This document shows positions 18,108 through 27,841 of a stretch of DNA of 64,000 bases, piece by piece. How positions within the stretch are numbered: position 1 is the stretch's first letter; every line of letters begins with the position of its first letter. The translations under genes were made by a program, and so were the position numbers. Origin of the DNA: Litorilituus sp. (GTDB lineage: Bacteria; Pseudomonadota; Gammaproteobacteria; Enterobacterales; Alteromonadaceae). Location of the stretch: assembly GCA_030754235.1 (NCBI GenBank), contig JASMAS010000070.1, positions 204,788 to 268,787 on the forward strand, in the 5' to 3' direction. A model generated the notes under the pieces. That model had not been told where the DNA came from, searched no databases, and worked only from the letters and a program-made list of their open reading frames with translations.

Positions 18108-21100
18108 TTAAAAAGTCGCACGAACTACTAAGCTATAACGACGATCATTGGTAAACCAAGAACGTGTCTGCTTGTCACCCTCTGCATTTACTTGCATTAA
18201 GGTTTCTGTGACATTGTTATTAAGGTTGGTGCCTTGTAGACCGACTTTCCAGCTGTCATTTACCTCCCAAAATATTGAGGCATCTAGCTGACCATTTGCG
18301 GTGTTATATATTGGCAAGGTAGTAATAACATCACGAGTGGTTAGCAAGTACTCTGAACGCCAGTTATAAGCAATACGCGCTGAAATGCCAAACTTCTCAT
18401 AAAGCAGTGCAGCATTGGCATTTTGCTCTGATAATCCTTCCAGCGGTAACTCATCAAAAGCTATATCTCCAGCCGCATCTGAATTACCACTAGAGTCATT
18501 TAAACCAGAGTTTGGCGAGCCATTTTCATTAATATGGGTATAGTTTAATTGCACCCCTAAACCAGAAAATGCCCCTGGTAAGTTATCAAAAAATTGTTGG
18601 TATGCAACTTCAAAACCAGCAATTGAGCCTTCATCACCATTAGTAGCACCAGAAACCTCAACTTCTTGAGTAACACCATTATTGGTATAATCTCGAACTG
18701 ATACACCGTTAATAAAGTAGTTAGATAAGTCTTTATAAAATAATGATGCAGTTAATGAGCCTGCTTCAGCAAAATACCACTCTAATGATAAGTCATAGTT
18801 ATATGATTCCATGGGTTTTAAGTATGGGTTACCTGAGCTTGCGGTATAACGTTCATACTCAGCATATACAGCAATAGGTTCTTCTCCTACAGGTACATCT
18901 GGATCATAAGTGATCTGCATATCTTGACCACCAATGCCAACATAGTTACGCAAATGCCCTAGCGACGGTAAAGCGATTGCTTCTGAAAAGCCAAATCGCA
19001 CTAACAACTCATCGGTGAGGTTTAGCTTAAAATTAACACTTGGCAGTACATTGCTATAATCACTTGAGGCAACCAACTTTTCAGAAGCACCGTTACCAAA
19101 GGCGAGTTGTTCTGGATTAAGTACCTCTCTTATATCTATGCCGTCATCAGGCACATAGCCATCTGGAATTTCATCAGGGAAGCTCAAAAAACCATGAGTA
19201 CCATTATCAAGTTTGACGTAGCGTAAACCAATATTGGCGCTATAATCATAACCGCCAATGTCACCTTCAAAATTCACTTTGAAATAGGCTGCAGTACTCG
19301 TTTCTTCAGTCTCATTGATTTCATTTGGCACAAAGTGACCTGTTGCATCACCACGATTGGCAAGAGGGCTCCAGCCCCAACTAACCGCTTGAGCCCCAGC
19401 AACAGCTTCTGGTAAGTTTTGATAATCCTGAATCATGGCTAAAGAAGGGAATAAAAAATTATTCCCTCCTTCAGTGTTTAGTACACCGCCACGAGCAAAA
19501 TTATCAAAACTCACATTGTCATAAGGCATATTAGTTTTATCAAAATAAATCGGGCCACCAGCCCAGCCTTCTGATAATACGCCCCAGTTCCACATAGATT
19601 GTCTAGTCGTTTGTTGGCGATCTGAGTAACGAGCCCCAAATTCTACCGACTTAACCATGCCATCATCAAAGGTATACTCTGCATCTATCTGACTAGCAAA
19701 TTCAGTTCCTTCATTATCAGAAACATGATCCATAACATTACGCCAGAATGTAGTACTGGTATCTGTAAATGGTGTACCTGGTGTATAATCAGCTTGACCA
19801 TCATAACCTGGGTGATGAAAGGTCACATCAGGTAAGCCACTGCCACGAAGATCCATACCAACGACAGCTCGAGTAGCACCCGCTACAGAAACATCTTCAA
19901 TTTCCATTGTTGAATCAATGTATTGAACATCAAAATTAACTGCCCAACTATCATTAGGGGTAAATTTAACATTGAAGCTGTAATCGTTAACCGTTGATTC
20001 TTCAGCTCTTACACGTGTTACCAGCGCATGTTGCATACCGTAGCGCGAAGGAGCGCCATCACCACGCCAGCCTGCAACCGAGGTAATGACACCACTTTCA
20101 AAGTAACCATTTTCATCAAATTCAAATGTTGTACCCTCTACTGGCAGCATTGCGTCCACACCATCAGCCATTTCAATCGCATTCTCATTCCAAACCAGAC
20201 TCGCTTGTGAGCGAATATATTCACCAGTAAATAAAATTGTTTTATCGGTATTTTCCCACTGTAACGAACTAGCAAAACCTTCGCGTTCACGATCATCTTG
20301 CTTTTTACTTAAACGAGCTGAATCAGGTACATAAAGGGCTTGCCCATCAGGTCCTTGATAGGGTTGTTCTTGATAACGTCCCACTTGAGTACCGTTAGAT
20401 TCAACTTTCATTTTTGAGTTGGAGTAATTAAGCAAAAAACCTAAACGTCCAGAATCAAGCGTCAAAATATCACTATACAAACCAGAAAATGTCGGTGAGG
20501 TTTCCTCACGCATATCGGTATAAGTAGCATCAGCAGAGAACGCAAAGACACGACCATCAGAGTCAAACGCCTTGCGAGTGTTAAGATTTACCGTTCCAGC
20601 AATGCCCCCTTCAATCATATCAGCCGTTTGGTTTTTGAATACTTCCACCGAGCCCATTAGCTCCGGAGAAACATCTTCAAAACTTAACCCTCGACCTGAA
20701 TCAGCCGAAAAACTATCGCGGCCATTAAATTCACTACGCACATGAGTTAAACCACGAACAACAACACCACCACCCTCAACACCAAAGTGATCAGGGTCAT
20801 CTGCTGCAGAAAAGCGCTCAATAGCAACACCTGGCATACGAGAAATAGCTTCTAATACACTTCTATCAGGTAAGGAACCCATATCTTCTGCTGAAATAGC
20901 ATCTAGTACGGTATCTGCTTCCATTTTCATATTTTGCGCCGAAATTAAGTTGCCACGCTGGCCTTTAACTTCGATAACTTCAATGGTTTCTTCTTCGATC
21001 TTATCTTTTTTATTAGAGTCTTCTGCTGCATAAGCAGACACAGAACACAACCCAATAATCGTTGAAGCAATTAAAGAATATTTAAAGGTATTCTTTTGTA

Positions 21101-21125
21101 ATTGTATTAATAATTTTTTTTCCAT
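18108..21125 (-). CDS. TonB-dependent outer-membrane receptor, oligosaccharide type
   Basis: About 1005 residues from the chosen ATG at 21125, which has a strong ribosome binding site (AAGGGGATAG, 8 nt spacing) and begins a proper signal peptide ending SAYAAE. An in-frame ATG 42 bp upstream lacks these. The plug starts after IEVIEVKGQRGNLISAQ and includes DAISAEDMGSLPDRSVLEAISRMPGV and VVVRGLTHVRSEFNGR; a 22-strand barrel follows, ending in YSLVVRATF with the terminal phenylalanine. Length and motifs fit the large receptors of Alteromonadales and Caulobacter that take up plant or algal oligosaccharides. It is divergent from a second receptor; palindromic operators lie between them. Confidence 0.92.
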   Translation of the reverse strand: MEKKLLIQLQKNTFKYSLIASTIIGLCSVSAYAAEDSNKKDKIEEETIEVIEVKGQRGNLISAQNMKMEADTVLDAISAEDMGSLPDRSVLEAISRMPGVAIERFSAADDPDHFGVEGGGVVVRGLTHVRSEFNGRDSFSADSGRGLSFEDVSPELMGSVEVFKNQTADMIEGGIAGTVNLNTRKAFDSDGRVFAFSADATYTDMREETSPTFSGLYSDILTLDSGRLGFLLNYSNSKMKVESNGTQVGRYQEQPYQGPDGQALYVPDSARLSKKQDDREREGFASSLQWENTDKTILFTGEYIRSQASLVWNENAIEMADGVDAMLPVEGTTFEFDENGYFESGVITSVAGWRGDGAPSRYGMQHALVTRVRAEESTVNDYSFNVKFTPNDSWAVNFDVQYIDSTMEIEDVSVAGATRAVVGMDLRGSGLPDVTFHHPGYDGQADYTPGTPFTDTSTTFWRNVMDHVSDNEGTEFASQIDAEYTFDDGMVKSVEFGARYSDRQQTTRQSMWNWGVLSEGWAGGPIYFDKTNMPYDNVSFDNFARGGVLNTEGGNNFLFPSLAMIQDYQNLPEAVAGAQAVSWGWSPLANRGDATGHFVPNEINETEETSTAAYFKVNFEGDIGGYDYSANIGLRYVKLDNGTHGFLSFPDEIPDGYVPDDGIDIREVLNPEQLAFGNGASEKLVASSDYSNVLPSVNFKLNLTDELLVRFGFSEAIALPSLGHLRNYVGIGGQDMQITYDPDVPVGEEPIAVYAEYERYTASSGNPYLKPMESYNYDLSLEWYFAEAGSLTASLFYKDLSNYFINGVSVRDYTNNGVTQEVEVSGATNGDEGSIAGFEVAYQQFFDNLPGAFSGLGVQLNYTHINENGSPNSGLNDSSGNSDAAGDIAFDELPLEGLSEQNANAALLYEKFGISARIAYNWRSEYLLTTRDVITTLPIYNTANGQLDASIFWEVNDSWKVGLQGTNLNNNVTETLMQVNAEGDKQTRSWFTNDRRYSLVVRATF

Positions 21126-21613
21126 CCAACTATCCCCTTGAATATTTCCACCAGATTTATGTTTCATATAAGTAAGGTTAAATATTTTTTATTAGTAATT
21201 ACTCTTTGCGAGCTAGCGCACATTAGCAATTACACTTTAGGGGGTCGTCTCTACTTACAAATTAACTCAAATTTGAACGTTCAACTTTATCAAAAACTAT
21301 ACTCGGACTTACAAAACACGATAACACCCTGTTTTTTTTAAAGAGTTATAAAAATTACTTGAAGAAAAATATAGCTATCAAAAATGTAAAAATTATCAGT
21401 TATATCGGTATTTTCTTCAATCCATGCCTTACCTTTAAGCCATTTAATTCTCGCTAAGCGATCAATTAATTGACTTGTATAATTAACAACTGAAAAAAAC
21501 AATCAGAAAAGTTCAACTGAGCCTCTCTTTTATTTGTTTTTTTACAAAGGTAGTTATTTTTATTTGTGAAAATGCGCTTTAAATCTTTAATTTTGTGAAA
21601 ACAAACACAAAAA

Positions 21614-21627
21614 TGTAAGCGCTTACA
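21614..21627. promoter_or_regulatory. LacI-type operator, perfect palindrome
   Basis: TGTAAGCGCTTACA. It lies about 490 bp from the leftward receptor start and 320 bp from the rightward one, 221 bp (about 21 helical turns) from the next operator, which would suit looping. Confidence 0.8.
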
Positions 21628-21834
21628 AAGCTAACTTAAATAAATTAAATTACCTGAGAGCACATATAAACAATCTAAAACCAAAACATAAGACATTGAT
21701 TTAAATAAAGTAAATTGTTTGACTTTATTTTGGGGTGGTTATTTTTATTAGTATTTAAACATCAAGAGACGCCATATTTTTCAATTTAATCTAAAATAAA
21801 TATTGACCTTGTTTTACTATTCTTTTAAGTTAGA

Positions 21835-21848
21835 TGTAAGCGCTTACA
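21835..21848. promoter_or_regulatory. LacI-type operator, perfect palindrome
   Basis: TGTAAGCGCTTACA about 100 bp upstream of the rightward TonB receptor start, a usual repressor position. Confidence 0.82.
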
Positions 21849-21883
21849 TTGTTTTGATTTACTCTATGGATTTTTACAAACAA

Positions 21884-21897
21884 GTAAAGCTGCTTAC
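21884..21897. promoter_or_regulatory. Degenerate operator-like site
   Basis: GTAAAGCTGCTTAC keeps both arms of the palindrome but with an altered centre. It is 50 bp upstream of the receptor start and may be a weak auxiliary site. Confidence 0.35.
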
Positions 21898-21947
21898 ACA
21901 TAGATTGCATAATTAAAAAATGGTTTAAGAAAGCCTGGAGAAGCAAC

Positions 21948-24900
21948 ATGAGTCAGAAAAAATTCATCAAAACAAGGATAGCCACAAGTCTGTCCTTGAT
22001 ATTAGGGGTAACAACATTACCCGTGATATCAGCAGAACAAGCACAAGCAAGTACAGAAAAAGACGTTGAAGTTATTACCGTAACCGGTATGCGTTCAAGT
22101 ATAAAAGAGTCTACACGATTAAAACGTGATGCATCAGGTGTTGTTGATGCTATATCAGCAGAAGATATAGGTAAATTCCCAGACACCAACTTAGCTGAAT
22201 CCTTACAGCGTATTACTGGTGTTTCAATTAACCGTGATAACGGAGAAGGTAGCCAAGTAACCGTTCGTGGTTTTGGTCCACAATATAACATGATTACCTT
22301 AAATGGTCGTACTATGCCGGGTTCTTCTTTACCTAGCGGTGGTAGTGCCTCAGATACTCGTGCTTATAGTTTTGATAACCTTTCTTCTGATGCTGTGAAA
22401 TCTGTTGAAGTCTATAAAACCGGTAAAGCTGATGTTGCTTCTGGCGGTATGGGTGCAACAATCAATATTAACACGGCTAAACCGCTAGATAACCCTGGTT
22501 TTGTTGCCAGTGTTGGCGCTAAAGCAATGCATGACACCACGGTCATTGAAGGCGCAGATATTACCCCTGAATTCTCGGGTATAGTCAGTTGGACAGATGA
22601 AGAAGAAGTTTTTGGAATTTCTTTAAATGGTAGCTACTCAAAACGTGATAGTGGCACTGCTGGGGCTGAAGTTGCCCAATGGCGCGCTTCACAATGGGAT
22701 GGCACCATACCAGATATGGTACCAGATACTGCCACACCAAATACCCCAACACAATTTACTAATGCGCCAGCACTAGGTGGCACACACGCCTTACCGTCAA
22801 ACATGCTTTATTATATGTCTGATAGAGAGCGTGAACGTACCAATGCGCAATTAACATTGCAATATAGACCAATGGAAAACGTTACTGCAACATTAGATTA
22901 TACCTATGCCAATTTAGAGAAAAATGAAGACCGCTCTGAAATGTCAATTTGGATGTCTGATTATAAAAGTGCGTTAACGTTTGATGATGGCATTAGCCAA
23001 ACGCCGGTTATTTACCGAGAAGATAAGCGCGACCAAGCACCACGTGATATGGCATTTGGTCAAGCAAACCGTAACTCTCAAACTGAAAACCATTCAATTG
23101 GTTTACAGATTGACTGGGAAGTAAATGATTATTTAGGGTTAACTTTTGATTTTCATGACTCTTCTGCAGAAAGTACCCCTACTCAAGGCTATGGTAATTC
23201 ACTAACGACAGGTATTGGCGCTAATGTGTTAGCACAACAAGGTGCAAACTACACCAATGGTTTACCCACAATTCATATTGGTTTTAACGATTGTGATCCT
23301 CGTATTGATGATAAAACTGATGATAATATTGATAATGGTGGCTTAAACTGTAACGGTATACTTGATCAAGACGATGTGGGTACGTCAATGCAGCAACGCG
23401 CTTATTCTGAAAACTTAAGTGAAATCACCCAAGCGCGTATTGATGGTACTTACGAGCTTGATGATCATGATTTAAGCATTAACTTTGGTATAGAGGCGCG
23501 CTCTATGTCAAACCATACGGTACAATCTAACATTACCGATACGATGGGAAATTGGGGAGTAGAAAACCCTGGTGAATTACCGGCAGGATTCTTAACACCG
23601 GTTGATTTTGCTAGTGTATTTGATGATTACAATACACAAGGTGGTTGGACACAAGGTTTCCGTGGTGATGCTGCTATGATCGGTGAATGGGCTGCAAATA
23701 AATACGGTTTTGCCTTTAACCGTAACCCTGATGAACAAACTAACCGCTTAATTGAAGAAGACGTCTTCTCAGCTTATTTACAAGCAAACTACGCCGGTGA
23801 AATTAACGATATGCCCTTTAACCTAGTGGTAGGTCTTCGTTATGAAAGCACAGATACTTCATCAACAGCGAACATTGCACTACCACAGTATGTTAAGTGG
23901 GACAGTAATAATGACTTCACTGTTGTTCAAGGCTCAAGTAATAACAAAGAAAACTACATAGTAGAAAATGATTATGATCACTTCCTACCTAACATTGATT
24001 TTGATATTGATGTAGTAGAAAATGTTAAATTGCGTGCTTCCTATAGTAAAACCATTGCTCGTCCATCATTTGGTCAGCTCAGCTCAGCTGCAACTGTTAC
24101 TGGTGGTCCAACAGGTCCTACCGTATTATCTGGTTCGCAACCTGGTGGCGCATCCAGTGGTAATCCTCTACTTGTTCCTATGGAATCAAGTAATATTGAT
24201 TTATCAGCAGAATGGTACTTTGAAGATACCAGTTATGTATCGGTTGGTTATTATCAAAAAGATGTAGATAACTTTGTTGGTAGTGCTCCCGTCACCGAAA
24301 ACTTCTATGGCTTATTAGACCCAAGTGCTGGGCCTCGCGCCAGTCAAGCCATTGCCGACTTAAATGCTGCAGGTATTTCAGTAAACGAGACCAGCTTATT
24401 TTCACAAGTTGCCGCTAATCAGTTAGGCGAAACCATTTATGCCAATGGCCATAATGATAACTGGTATGAAGCCAATGTTGATATCCTTCCTGAATCTGGT
24501 GACCCTGAAATGCTATTTCAATATCAGTCTCCGGTAAATAACAAGAGCGCGAAAATTGATGGTTGGGAGCTTGCAGTACAACATTTCTTTGGCGAGACAG
24601 GTTTTGGTATGCAAGCTAATTACACCCTAGTCAACGGTGATATTGGTTTTGACTTAGCTGCTGCCCCTTCAGTGACTCAATTTGCTCTACAAGGGTTAAG
24701 TGACACTGCCAACGTGGTAATGATGTATGAAAATTATGGTTTTCATGCTCGGTTAGCGTATAACTGGCGTGATAGTTTCTTAAACAATGCTGCTCGTTTT
24801 TCTTCTGAGCCTGAGTTTGTTGAAGAATATACGCAAATTGATTTGAATATTGGTTATGAATTTACTGAAAACTTAACGGTATCGTTTGAAGGGATTAACC

Positions 24901-25004
24901 TTACTGGTGAAAACTTCCGTGCTCACGGTAGAACCAGTGCGCAATTGTGGCAGCTTGAACAATTTGGTGCTCGCTACGCTATAGCCATGCGTTATAACTT
25001 CTAG
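21948..25004 (+). CDS. TonB-dependent outer-membrane receptor, oligosaccharide type
   Basis: 1018 residues; ATG preceded by CTGGAGAAG. Signal peptide ends near PVISAEQ. The TonB-box region is EVITVTGMRSSIKES; the plug contains DAISAEDIGKFPDTNLAESLQRITGVSI, VTVRGFGPQYNMITLNGR and GKADVASGGMGATIN. The barrel ends in YAIAMRYNF. It fits the family of large TonB receptors (TIGR01782 type) linked with carbohydrate use. Two operators lie directly upstream, and a strong terminator and a SapC gene follow. With its divergent partner it probably imports beta-gluco-oligosaccharides made by the GH5 enzymes. Confidence 0.93.
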   Translation: MSQKKFIKTRIATSLSLILGVTTLPVISAEQAQASTEKDVEVITVTGMRSSIKESTRLKRDASGVVDAISAEDIGKFPDTNLAESLQRITGVSINRDNGEGSQVTVRGFGPQYNMITLNGRTMPGSSLPSGGSASDTRAYSFDNLSSDAVKSVEVYKTGKADVASGGMGATININTAKPLDNPGFVASVGAKAMHDTTVIEGADITPEFSGIVSWTDEEEVFGISLNGSYSKRDSGTAGAEVAQWRASQWDGTIPDMVPDTATPNTPTQFTNAPALGGTHALPSNMLYYMSDRERERTNAQLTLQYRPMENVTATLDYTYANLEKNEDRSEMSIWMSDYKSALTFDDGISQTPVIYREDKRDQAPRDMAFGQANRNSQTENHSIGLQIDWEVNDYLGLTFDFHDSSAESTPTQGYGNSLTTGIGANVLAQQGANYTNGLPTIHIGFNDCDPRIDDKTDDNIDNGGLNCNGILDQDDVGTSMQQRAYSENLSEITQARIDGTYELDDHDLSINFGIEARSMSNHTVQSNITDTMGNWGVENPGELPAGFLTPVDFASVFDDYNTQGGWTQGFRGDAAMIGEWAANKYGFAFNRNPDEQTNRLIEEDVFSAYLQANYAGEINDMPFNLVVGLRYESTDTSSTANIALPQYVKWDSNNDFTVVQGSSNNKENYIVENDYDHFLPNIDFDIDVVENVKLRASYSKTIARPSFGQLSSAATVTGGPTGPTVLSGSQPGGASSGNPLLVPMESSNIDLSAEWYFEDTSYVSVGYYQKDVDNFVGSAPVTENFYGLLDPSAGPRASQAIADLNAAGISVNETSLFSQVAANQLGETIYANGHNDNWYEANVDILPESGDPEMLFQYQSPVNNKSAKIDGWELAVQHFFGETGFGMQANYTLVNGDIGFDLAAAPSVTQFALQGLSDTANVVMMYENYGFHARLAYNWRDSFLNNAARFSSEPEFVEEYTQIDLNIGYEFTENLTVSFEGINLTGENFRAHGRTSAQLWQLEQFGARYAIAMRYNF

Positions 25005-25065
25005 TTGTTACACACTAAGTGACGACTTTTAACGAATAACTTTAGCTATAAAGGCTAAAATGAGT

Positions 25066-25102
25066 AAAAGCCGCAGGATAATTTTTTCTTGCGGCTTTTT
25101 TA
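25066..25102 (+). terminator. Rho-independent terminator after TonB receptor
   Basis: AAAAGCCGCA (25066-25075) pairs with TGCGGCTTTT (25090-25099), followed by a T run. It lies 60 bp after the stop and before SapC, so SapC may have its own promoter or depend on read-through. Confidence 0.85.
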
Positions 25103-25173
25103 TTTTTAGATGAATATGCTTTACAGCAACAAGAATAATTTCAACAAATACAACACAATAACAGAGGTATACA

Positions 25174-25899
25174 ATGTCTAACTATCAACACGTAAACAAC
25201 AAGTCTCATCAAGACATTAAAGTGCAAACTAAACACTCTGCTTTACTAGGTGATGCAATAGCCAGTTCTCTCACCTTCCCTACTGAGTTTGGTGATGTAC
25301 ACAGTGAATACCCAATATTGTTTCGCAAAGACCCACAAACTAATGACTTTTGCTCAATTGCTGTTTTTGGCTTTGAGCAAGGTGAAAACTTATTTTTACA
25401 AGATGAGCAATGGAACGCTAACTATATTCCCGCCGCTGTTAAAAAAGGCCCCTTCTTAATTGGTTTTCAAAACAACAATCAACAAAGTGTTCATGTTGAA
25501 GAAGCGGTGATTAATATCGACATGGATAACCCACGCATCAGTAAAACTCAAGGGGAAGATATATTCCTTGCTGATGGCAGCCCAAGTGAATATACCCAGC
25601 AAATGAACAGCCTATTGCACTCAATTCATCAAGGCATTGAATTTAGCAAAGCCATGTTTACCGCATTTACTGAATTTGAACTTATTGAACCTGTTACTGT
25701 TGATATTGAACTTAATAATGGTCAAAAAATTCAATTACAAGACAACTACACCATCCATGAAGAAAAGTTGGCTAGCCTGAATGGAGAGGCGCTAGAGAAA
25801 CTGAATAAAGCAGGCTTTTTGCAAGCGGCATTTCTCGTGGTTGCTTCATTGAACAATATCAAAAAGTTGGTTGAACTAAAAAATAAGCAGATAGCTTAA
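25174..25899 (+). CDS. SapC family protein
   Basis: 241 residues, start with good ribosome binding site (CAGAGGTAT). Shared SapC features are EYPILFRKDPQTNDFCSIAVFGFEQGENLFLQDEQW, YIPAAVKKGPFLIG and a C-terminal LxxLNNIKKLVELKN. It has no signal peptide. Compared with the copy at 1842-2609, the core is retained but the acidic middle region differs. It lies between a TonB receptor and the halogenase-like pair, a recurring arrangement in marine gammaproteobacteria whose role remains unknown; participation in glucan uptake is inference from context. Confidence 0.85.
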   Translation: MSNYQHVNNKSHQDIKVQTKHSALLGDAIASSLTFPTEFGDVHSEYPILFRKDPQTNDFCSIAVFGFEQGENLFLQDEQWNANYIPAAVKKGPFLIGFQNNNQQSVHVEEAVINIDMDNPRISKTQGEDIFLADGSPSEYTQQMNSLLHSIHQGIEFSKAMFTAFTEFELIEPVTVDIELNNGQKIQLQDNYTIHEEKLASLNGEALEKLNKAGFLQAAFLVVASLNNIKKLVELKNKQIA

Positions 25900-26158
25900 T
25901 CAGTAAAGTAATCAGAGAAAATATTGCTATTATCCAAGGATGGATAAGTTAAGCATAAAAATTTTCAGCGCATATCAGACCCTGTAAAAATTCTCTTTGC
26001 CTCCCTCTAATATAGTGAAAAACACTGCTTTGAACTCAGTCATTACTATTCAAATAGTTTCACAAACTGGCATAAGTTTTTTAGGTGTTATATTTTGACT
26101 AAAACCTGAACCAATAGAGTGCTCCTTAATTATCTATTTTCAGGTGGCTTTGCTCCTT

Positions 26159-27049
26159 TTATGCCAAACCCATGAATAGAATCCATAGCGCCAGTAATAA
26201 CTTTAATCGAGCTGTAGAAATTTTAGCGGCTAACGTTTGTGCTAGCATGCCACCAACAATAGCACCTGGACCTGCAAACATAGCAACTTGCCAAACGGTT
26301 TGGCTATTTAGCCATAAATGCTCAATTGAGGCTGACCATACAGTAATAGCCGTTACAACAACAGCTGCAGCAATTGCCATGGTGATATGAAAGCCTCTAA
26401 TTATTAGAAAGAACACCAACAACTCGCCAACGCCAACTGATAACCAAGCGGTTATAAGGCCACCAAAATAACCAACAAATACCAGTAAGGTATAATCTAA
26501 AACAGATAACTGTGCTCTATTGTTGTCGCTTTGCTTAACCAAAAATAGCTGTAACAACAAAGCTAAGCCCAGTAACACTGAAAAAACACTGAATATATTT
26601 GATAAACTTGATGGCGCATTAACTACGCCAGAATAGGCTGTCCAAAGCCCAAGAACCGACATTAGTGCTGTTAAAAGTATAATGGGTAAAAAGACTTGCC
26701 AGTTATTATCTGCTCTAAAGTTTTGATAATAAAAACGACTCCACACAATAGCGCCTGCGGTCATGCCAAAACATTGAATAGTAAAACTTGTCGAAAGCGA
26801 CTGCCCGTCAGTAAAACCTAAATAATTAAATACCGGAATGAAAACAACACCGCCACCAGCACCGGATAAATTGGCAAAAATTGCGCCGATAATACCTAAA
26901 GAGCTATATAAAATAGAGTAGATAAATTGAACTGGTGTGTGCTCAGTTATACTGGCTAATATAAGCCATGCAAAAACAAGAAAAATTGGAGTAATGCGCT
27001 TGGCTATTGAGTTACTTTGATTAACTTCTCTTGTTTGTTTAGACAACAT
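26159..27049 (-). CDS. TauE/SafE family permease
   Basis: 296 residues, with about eight predicted membrane segments. The family signature (PF01925) is GIIGAIFANLSGAGGGVVFIPVFNYLGF near the N-terminus and the related repeat half VGYFGGLITAWLSVGVGELLVFFLII. Members move sulfite, sulfoacetate, taurine-derived or other organic anions across the inner membrane. The gene starts 37 bp after the stop of a LuxR-type regulator (27087-27623), its probable operon partner. Substrate cannot be deduced; it may be unrelated to the surrounding glucan genes. Confidence 0.85.
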   Translation of the reverse strand: MLSKQTREVNQSNSIAKRITPIFLVFAWLILASITEHTPVQFIYSILYSSLGIIGAIFANLSGAGGGVVFIPVFNYLGFTDGQSLSTSFTIQCFGMTAGAIVWSRFYYQNFRADNNWQVFLPIILLTALMSVLGLWTAYSGVVNAPSSLSNIFSVFSVLLGLALLLQLFLVKQSDNNRAQLSVLDYTLLVFVGYFGGLITAWLSVGVGELLVFFLIIRGFHITMAIAAAVVVTAITVWSASIEHLWLNSQTVWQVAMFAGPGAIVGGMLAQTLAAKISTARLKLLLALWILFMGLA

Positions 27050-27086
27050 ATCACCTAACCCTATATATAAATTAACATCAGGTGAA

Positions 27087-27623
27087 TTAATTCACCCTAG
27101 CAGCTCTCCTGCCTTTTGGTAAATGTTCAATGGATAAACCTGCATCATTTACTTTACTATAAACTTTATTTAAGTGTGTTCTTAACGTGGCATTAGTAAT
27201 AAAAAGCTGCTGACATATTTCAGTATTTGATAAGCCATTCACCACAAGCGATATCACCTGGAATTCTCTTTTACTTAAACCAATATGTTGATAGTGCTCT
27301 ATAGCTAGTGCTTGTTTTTCTTCTAACGGCTGCAAAATAGTCACTAGGTGATCATCACTGCAAAGTAAAGTTACATCAAAGTAGCCATCACGTAAGTTAC
27401 AGTTGCTGTAGGTTCTATTACCCCAACTGCTCCACTGTCGCTCTTTATCATTGTCGTATATCTTCATACAACCATCAAAACACAACTCTCCTTCTCTATT
27501 ACCACACAGCACTTTACAATCATTACTTTGTCTTAGCACTAATTTATTAATATCTTTTATGCAAAGCATCATGCCACCTTGTTCTAGTGACTGCATTAAA
27601 ATAGTATCAACTGTCCCTTTCAT
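27087..27623 (-). CDS. LuxR-type regulator with cysteine-rich N-terminal sensor
   Basis: 178 residues. The C-terminal third is a GerE/LuxR helix-turn-helix (LSKREFQVISLVVNGLSNTEICQQLFITNATLRTHLNKVYSK). The first 110 residues have no receiver aspartate pattern but carry seven cysteines at 21, 36, 40, 48, 52, 75 and 88, including C-x3-C-x7-C-x3-C. That spacing suggests metal, Fe-S or redox sensing, or a PAS-like fold. It precedes a TauE/SafE permease in a likely operon and is divergent from the halogenase-like genes, sharing a control region that holds a LacI-type operator. Confidence 0.8.
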   Translation of the reverse strand: MKGTVDTILMQSLEQGGMMLCIKDINKLVLRQSNDCKVLCGNREGELCFDGCMKIYDNDKERQWSSWGNRTYSNCNLRDGYFDVTLLCSDDHLVTILQPLEEKQALAIEHYQHIGLSKREFQVISLVVNGLSNTEICQQLFITNATLRTHLNKVYSKVNDAGLSIEHLPKGRRAARVN

Positions 27624-27671
27624 ATGCTCATCTTCACTTCTATAAAAATAAGTTTATTTTATATTTTACTA

Positions 27672-27685
27672 TGTAAGCGCTTACA
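27672..27685. promoter_or_regulatory. LacI-type operator before halogenase-like gene 1
   Basis: Perfect TGTAAGCGCTTACA in the divergent region, about 50 bp from the LuxR-type gene start and 157 bp from the halogenase-like start. Confidence 0.8.
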
Positions 27686-27841
27686 TTTATAGCATACTAG
27701 AAGCTAAGAGCAACTTTTTTTTAAGAAGTGCGCCTAGATTAATAAAAATAAGCTACATTAAAAATCAACCCCCGCCGTTGATTTTTAAGTAAACTAAGAT
27801 CAACTAGCATGATCAACATTGATTATTTGGGAAGCAAACTA

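Larger units (their letters stand above)
21126..21947. promoter_or_regulatory. Divergent promoter region of the two TonB receptor genes
   Basis: About 820 AT-rich bases without a convincing gene. Two perfect LacI-type palindromes (21614-21627 and 21835-21848) and a degenerate one (21884-21897) lie here, the latter two just upstream of the rightward receptor. Confidence 0.6.
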
